DNA from: Methylorubrum thiocyanatum
Lineage (GTDB): Bacteria > Pseudomonadota > Alphaproteobacteria > Rhizobiales > Beijerinckiaceae
Length of the DNA stretch: 64,000 nt
Direction: 5' to 3'
NCBI GenBank assembly: GCA_014138645.1
Contig: JACJIB010000002.1
Location: 124,001-188,000 of the forward strand
Shown: piece after piece, positions 60,230-64,000 of the stretch
How the letters are laid out: each line of letters starts with the position of its first letter
Position numbering within the stretch: the first letter of the stretch is position 1
Notes under the pieces: generated by a model
What the model was told of the DNA's origin: nothing
Seen by the model: only the letters and a program-made list of their open reading frames with translations
Databases searched by the model: none
Position numbers and translations under genes: made by a program

Positions 60230-62071
60230 TCAATCGGGGAGTGCGAACACCACGAGGGCGTCGCCGGTGCCGAAGCCGGACGCCTTGGTGAAGGAGGCGC
60301 CGCCTGCGGCCACGGCCACGTATTGGCGCCCCTCGACCGTATAGGTCACCGGCGGCCCGCCGATTCCCGCCCCGCACTGGAAGCGCCACAGGATCTCGCC
60401 GGTCTTCGCGTCGTGGGCGTCGAGATGCCCGTCCTCCTCACCCGAGAAGACGAGGCCGCCCGCGGTGGCGAGCGTGCCGCCGGAGAGGCGGCTTCCCGCC
60501 TTGCGCGACCACGCCACCGCTCCGCCCCCGGCGAGATCGACCGCGGTGAGCGTCGAGAAGGAGGGCTCCCCCTTCGCCTCGCCGGTCTCGGTGTAGCGGA
60601 CCTCGCCGCGTCCGCCCGACGTCGGCGCGGTCTTCACCGTGTAGGTCGCTGCCCCGTGCCGCACCTGGGCGAAGGCGAGGCCGCTGCCCGCGTCGAAGGC
60701 CACCGGATGCCAGGACACCGCGCCGAGGGGGCCGGGGCTTACCACCGTGCCCTCCGGGCTCGGGGGCACGAACAGGTTCTTGTGCGTGATGAGGGGGGCG
60801 GATTTGCCGAGAAGCCGCCCGTCGGTGCGGTCGTGGACGTAGATCCAGCCGAGCTTGCTCGCCTGCGCCACCGCCTTCACCGGCCCTTTCTCGGTGGGAT
60901 AGTCGAGCAGGAAGGGCGGGCTCGCCACGTCGTAGCCCCACTCCTCGTGCGGCACCTGCTGGAAGTGCCAACGCAAGCTGCCGGTCTTCACGTCGAGGGC
61001 GACGAGGCTCATCGTGTAGAGGTTGTCGCCGGGACGCGTCAGGCCGAAATTCTGCGGCGCCGGGTTGCCAATGCCGAGATAGATCAGGCCGAGATCGGCG
61101 TCGTAGGCCGGCGTCATCCAGAGCGAGCCGCCGCCGACCTTCCACGCCTCCCGGTGCGCGGGGGCCGCGGCCTTCTCCGCGGCGATGTCGCGGTGGAGCG
61201 GCAGGCCGTCCGCGGTCTTCTCCGCGAAGCCGCCCTCCCAGCCGTCGGCCTTGGTGACGTACCAGCGCCAGCGCTCCTCGCCGGTCTTCGCGTCGTAGGC
61301 CGCGAGCCAGCCGCGCCGGCCGTAGCCGCCCTCGATCCCGACCACCGCACCGCCGTCGAGGCCACCCTTCTCATCCTCGACATGGAGGCCGTAGCCCGCC
61401 CCCGTCACCCCGACGATGACGAGCCCGTCGGCCACGAGCGGCGGCATCTTGAAACCCAGACGGCTCGATCCCTGGACCGGCTTGTCGCTCAAGGTTGCGG
61501 CAAGCGCCGAGGCGGTCTCGGTCTCCCCCTCCTCCGGTCGCACCGCCTCCCGGTCCCAGACCAGCCGGCCGGTCTTCGCGTCGAGCGCGATGACGCGCCC
61601 GTCCATGGTCGCTTCGAAGACGAGGCCGCCCGACACCGCCACGCCGCGATTCGAGGGCGGTCCGAAGATCTTCTCCGTGCGCGCCTTGTGGGTGTAGGTC
61701 CACAGCGCCTTGCCGGATTTGGCCTCCAGCGCCGCCACGTGGTTGCCCGTGGTCGAGACATACATCACGCCATCGATCACCACCGGCTCGGCCTGGAAGT
61801 AGCCGGTGACGCCGGTCTGGAAGAGCCAGGCCGGGCGCAGGCGGGCGACGTTGCCGCGGTCGATCTGCGCCAGCGGCGAGTGGTGGGTGTTGCCCGCGTC
61901 GCGGCCGAAGGCCGGCCAGTCGCCGGAGACCTGCGCGGCCTCCTGGGCCGAGGTGCCGGTCGTCGGTAGCAGGACGGGAACGAGGAAGATCAGCGCAGCG
62001 GTCAGGCCGCCGGTTCCCCGGTCACAATGCGCGTGTCCAACCGCTGCAAGCGTATTCCTACGGCGTTTCAC
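60230..62071 (-). CDS. PQQ-dependent dehydrogenase-like beta-propeller protein, catalytic residues altered
   Basis: 613 residues from the GTG at 62071, with GGGGAGG ~6 nt upstream. The N-terminal signal region is VLLPTTGTSAQ, so it is periplasmic. Eight-bladed propeller repeats (WPAFGRDAGNTHHSPLAQID, ALWTYTHK, RLVWDREA, RWRWYVTK, WHFQQVPHEEW) are those of quinoprotein alcohol/sugar dehydrogenases. By eye against MxaF: the Asn of GNPAP is kept (N336), but the active-site Glu (GGEFG) position is Gly249 and the catalytic Asp (DEWD) position is Gly379; Asp381, at the +2 position used by lanthanide enzymes, is present. The vicinal Cys pair is absent, and there is no cytochrome domain. It may be a non-canonical enzyme or a binding protein. 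Confidence 0.85.
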   Translation of the reverse strand: MKRRRNTLAAVGHAHCDRGTGGLTAALIFLVPVLLPTTGTSAQEAAQVSGDWPAFGRDAGNTHHSPLAQIDRGNVARLRPAWLFQTGVTGYFQAEPVVIDGVMYVSTTGNHVAALEAKSGKALWTYTHKARTEKIFGPPSNRGVAVSGGLVFEATMDGRVIALDAKTGRLVWDREAVRPEEGETETASALAATLSDKPVQGSSRLGFKMPPLVADGLVIVGVTGAGYGLHVEDEKGGLDGGAVVGIEGGYGRRGWLAAYDAKTGEERWRWYVTKADGWEGGFAEKTADGLPLHRDIAAEKAAAPAHREAWKVGGGSLWMTPAYDADLGLIYLGIGNPAPQNFGLTRPGDNLYTMSLVALDVKTGSLRWHFQQVPHEEWGYDVASPPFLLDYPTEKGPVKAVAQASKLGWIYVHDRTDGRLLGKSAPLITHKNLFVPPSPEGTVVSPGPLGAVSWHPVAFDAGSGLAFAQVRHGAATYTVKTAPTSGGRGEVRYTETGEAKGEPSFSTLTAVDLAGGGAVAWSRKAGSRLSGGTLATAGGLVFSGEEDGHLDAHDAKTGEILWRFQCGAGIGGPPVTYTVEGRQYVAVAAGGASFTKASGFGTGDALVVFALPD

Positions 62072-62260
62072 TCCGGTCCTCCCCTTCTTCGTTCGGTGAT
62101 TGTGGTGGCGCGTCGATCGAAGCGAAGGACCCGGCGTTCCGGCCGCACGTTTTTTTCGGACCTATCATCCGTCTTCGTTGTTATTCCGGCACACAATGAC
62201 CCTCAACGCGCTTCGTGATGCATTCCGAGCCGGGTCATCTTACGCAGACGAGAGGACTTG

Positions 62261-62530
62261 ATGCGAACTCTGATCCTGGCCGCGACCCTGGCCTTTGCCG
62301 GACCCGCCTTGGCCCAGACCACGGCCCCGACGGCGCCCCGTTCGGGTGCGCCGATCACCGCCGGTCAGAACAACACCGGGGCCGACACCAACGTCACGAT
62401 CCCGCGCGGCAGCACCGGAGCGGATACGGTGCAGACCGATTCGGCGGCCGGCGGCAACGCCAACCAGCCCTCGCGCGCGGTGCCGCAGGGCAGCGGCGGC
62501 GGCGGAAGCGGCAGCGCCGGCGGCAACTGA
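62261..62530 (+). CDS. Small secreted Gly/Ser/Thr-rich protein
   Basis: 89 residues from ATG 62261; AGAGG precedes it by 5 nt. Signal peptide MRTLILAATLAFAGPALA, cleavage before QTTAP. The mature part is low complexity (NNTGADTNVTIPRGSTGADTVQTDSAAGG and a GGGGSGSAGGN tail) without cysteine. No family is recognised. It converges with the histidine kinase gene; a GC-rich hairpin-like stretch lies between them. Confidence 0.65.
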   Translation: MRTLILAATLAFAGPALAQTTAPTAPRSGAPITAGQNNTGADTNVTIPRGSTGADTVQTDSAAGGNANQPSRAVPQGSGGGGSGSAGGN

Positions 62531-62595
62531 GCCGCGAAGACGGGCCGGGGCCGGCGCTCGCGCCGAGCCCGGCTCACCCCCGACTGACGCCCGCC

Positions 62596-63741
62596 TCAAC
62601 CGCGCGGGGCCATCCGCAGTTCGAACTGCGCGCCCTTGCCCGGCCTCAGCGTCAGTGTCCCGTCGAGCTGGCGTGCGAGATTGCCGATCACGCGCATGCC
62701 GAGGCTGGCTCGCGCCTTTAGCGGGTCGAAGCCCGGCGGCAGGCCGACGCCGTCGTCACAGACCGAGACGGTCAGCCCACCATCCGCACGCATCGCAGCT
62801 TCGACGCGGATCTCGCCTTGCCCGTCCGGATAGGCGTACTTGATCGCGTTGGTGACGAGTTCATTCACGAACAGGCCGAGCGGGATCGCCAGATCGGCCG
62901 GCATCGTCACGGTCGCCGCGCGGCAGCGCAGGGCGTGGGCACCCGCGCTCTCGGTCAGCTTCTCGCATAGGGCTTCGAGGAAGCCGGCGACGTCGATCTG
63001 CGTGAGGTCCGGCTGGCGCCAGAGCTGGTCGTGGACCTGCGCCACCGCCTCGACGCGGGCGCGGGCGTCGGCCAACGCGCTCTTCACGTTCTCATTCTCG
63101 GCGCCGCGGGCCTGGAGCGCGAGCAGTCCGGCTACCACGGCGAGGCTGTTCTTGACCCGATGGCTCATCTCACGGCTCAGGAGGTCCTGCCGTTCGAGCG
63201 CGACCTTGAGCTGGGCCTCCGAGCGCTGGCGCTCGATGGCGCTGCCGAGCAGGTTGGCGAAGCCCTGCATGAAGGCGATGTCGGCGGGGCCGAACACACC
63301 CTCGCGGGTGTCGTCCACCTCCAGCACGCCGTAATGGCCCTCTCGGTTGGTGATGAGCACGTTCACGGCCCGACGGATGCCGTGGCGCGCCATCAGCTCC
63401 GGCGTGCGAAAGCGGGTCTCGTCCTCCAGATGGTTGGAGATGACGGGCCGGCCGGTCTTCAGGGCGTAGCCCGCGGGCGAGGCGAGGTCGGCACCGACCA
63501 CCGCCCGGCCGACGCAGTCCGCCTCCCAGCCGACACCGGCGCAGACGAGGAGCACGTCCTGAGCCGGCTGATATTCGAGCGCCTTGCAGAACTGCGCCTG
63601 CATGCCCTCGGCGCAGAGTTCGGTCGCCCGTTGCAGCAGCGGCACCAGTTCGGTGGCGCGCAGCGCCTCGACGCCGAAATCGGACAGGATCGCCTGCTGG
63701 CGCAGCCGGAGGTCGAGCGCCTCCGGCGAGATCTCGGTCAT
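62596..63741 (-). CDS. GAF-domain sensor histidine kinase (HisKA_2 type)
   Basis: 381 residues from ATG 63741. A GAF domain spans about 25-170 (ELVPLLQRATELCAEGMQAQFCKALEY, HGIRRAVNVLITNREGHYGVLEVDDTREGVF). The dimerisation/phosphoacceptor helix is LSREMSHRVKNSLAVVAGLL, with His194. The ATPase domain has N-box NELVTNAIKYAYPDGQG, G1 VSVCDDGVGLPPGF and G2 SLGMRVIGNLARQLDG. Such soluble HisKA_2/HWE kinases in Methylobacterium feed into the general stress response or light and redox signalling. No response regulator is adjacent, so it is an orphan kinase here. Confidence 0.92.
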   Translation of the reverse strand: MTEISPEALDLRLRQQAILSDFGVEALRATELVPLLQRATELCAEGMQAQFCKALEYQPAQDVLLVCAGVGWEADCVGRAVVGADLASPAGYALKTGRPVISNHLEDETRFRTPELMARHGIRRAVNVLITNREGHYGVLEVDDTREGVFGPADIAFMQGFANLLGSAIERQRSEAQLKVALERQDLLSREMSHRVKNSLAVVAGLLALQARGAENENVKSALADARARVEAVAQVHDQLWRQPDLTQIDVAGFLEALCEKLTESAGAHALRCRAATVTMPADLAIPLGLFVNELVTNAIKYAYPDGQGEIRVEAAMRADGGLTVSVCDDGVGLPPGFDPLKARASLGMRVIGNLARQLDGTLTLRPGKGAQFELRMAPRG

Positions 63742-63835
63742 AGGGTCGTCTCGGAATTCCCGGAATGCGGGGCGGCGCGCGAACGATGCACGGTCGCAGG
63801 CGACGGTGTCGGCAATATGGGAAGGTTGGGTGCCC

Positions 63836-63874
63836 CATGAAAAATGGAAAGGCCCGGTCGCGCCGAGCCCTTCC
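63836..63874 (-). terminator. Intrinsic terminator of the partial minus-strand gene
   Basis: A stem-loop between GGAAAGGCCCGG and CCGAGCCCTTCC (plus strand, about 63846-63874; 10 of 12 positions pair) with a short loop. Read on the minus strand it is followed by ATTTTTCATG, so it would stop transcription from the gene that enters from the right edge. Confidence 0.7.
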
Positions 63875-63940
63875 ATTCCGGGATTTTGCCGACAGCGTTG
63901 ACGGGCAGGACGCCGTCGGCGCCCCGCCCTGGCCTCATGC

Positions 63941-64000
63941 TCAGGGCTTGGCGTCGAGGAGCTTTTCCGCGCGGGTCACAGCGGCCTCGCAGCCCTTGGC
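63941..64000 (-). CDS. C-terminal end of an unidentified gene (5' part outside window)
   Basis: The minus-strand frame is open from 64000 to a TGA at 63941-63943 and encodes AKGCEAAVTRAEKLLDAKP. The fragment is too short to identify, but the terminator just downstream supports a real gene that starts beyond the right edge. Confidence 0.55.
   Translation of the reverse strand, partial: AKGCEAAVTRAEKLLDAKP

Noticed and set aside
1-64000. CRISPR array, transposase or prophage genes
   Set aside because: No regularly spaced direct repeats, no cas-like, transposase, integrase or phage structural protein motifs were recognised in any frame.

Overview
The window is GC-rich and densely coding, from an alphaproteobacterium of the Methylobacterium/Methylorubrum (M. 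extorquens-like) type. This is judged by eye from the gene set: a MucR-type regulator, a short-form ArgC, a transaldolase-glucose-6-phosphate isomerase fusion, a PQQ-dehydrogenase-like protein, a LuxI/LuxR pair and a NasST-controlled nitrate/nitrite gene set. No phage, transposase, integrase or CRISPR array was seen. It reads as ordinary chromosome.

Layout. 1-9.9 kb: end of a large coiled-coil protein, an XRE-cupin regulator, thiD and thiE, an NrtR-like regulator, a zinc-ligand-poor MucR homologue, argC, a DUF5872-like protein and a 56-residue Rmf/CrpP-like protein. 10-15 kb, mostly plus strand: prmA, aminopeptidase P, a DUF4258/DUF2283 pair, a low-molecular-weight tyrosine phosphatase and a fructosamine-kinase-like protein. 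15-21.7 kb: an SbmA/BacA-like ABC transporter, small envelope proteins, a flavin-oxidoreductase/GST pair and a LysR regulator. 21.8-31.3 kb: a minus-strand assimilatory nitrogen locus, nasT-nasS followed by nrtA-nrtB-nrtD, a NAD(P)/FAD reductase, a NirA-type nitrite reductase and a CysJ-like flavoprotein with an Fe-S domain. 31.5-40.2 kb: GH15 glycosidase, transketolase, the Tal-Pgi fusion, a block of palindromic repeats and a DedA protein. 40.6-48.4 kb: a soluble PAS chemoreceptor, an MBL-fold protein, an HAE-type RND pump with its adaptor, and a rhodanese. 48.4-52.8 kb: glycosyltransferase, PAS-like protein, AHL synthase, LuxR and tRNA-Pro(GGG). 52.9-64 kb: LysR regulator, small secreted proteins, a second (CzcA-like) RND pump with its adaptor, a YPDV-repeat protein, a PQQ-dehydrogenase-like protein and a GAF-HisKA_2 histidine kinase. 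A partial minus-strand gene runs off the right edge.

The most informative non-coding DNA is upstream of nrtA. There a near-consensus sigma-54 promoter, two hairpins with A-N-N-G-N-N hexaloops and an intrinsic terminator overlapping the second hairpin form a complete ANTAR (NasT) antitermination leader, next to the nasS and nasT genes. The luxR-luxI gap is also structured. It carries a CT-N12-AG dyad typical of LuxR-type operators, a perfect 8-bp hairpin whose 3' arm contains the luxI Shine-Dalgarno, and a further nested inverted repeat. Two enzyme homologues (the PQQ-dehydrogenase-like protein and the MBL protein) and the MucR homologue lack residues normally needed for catalysis or metal binding.
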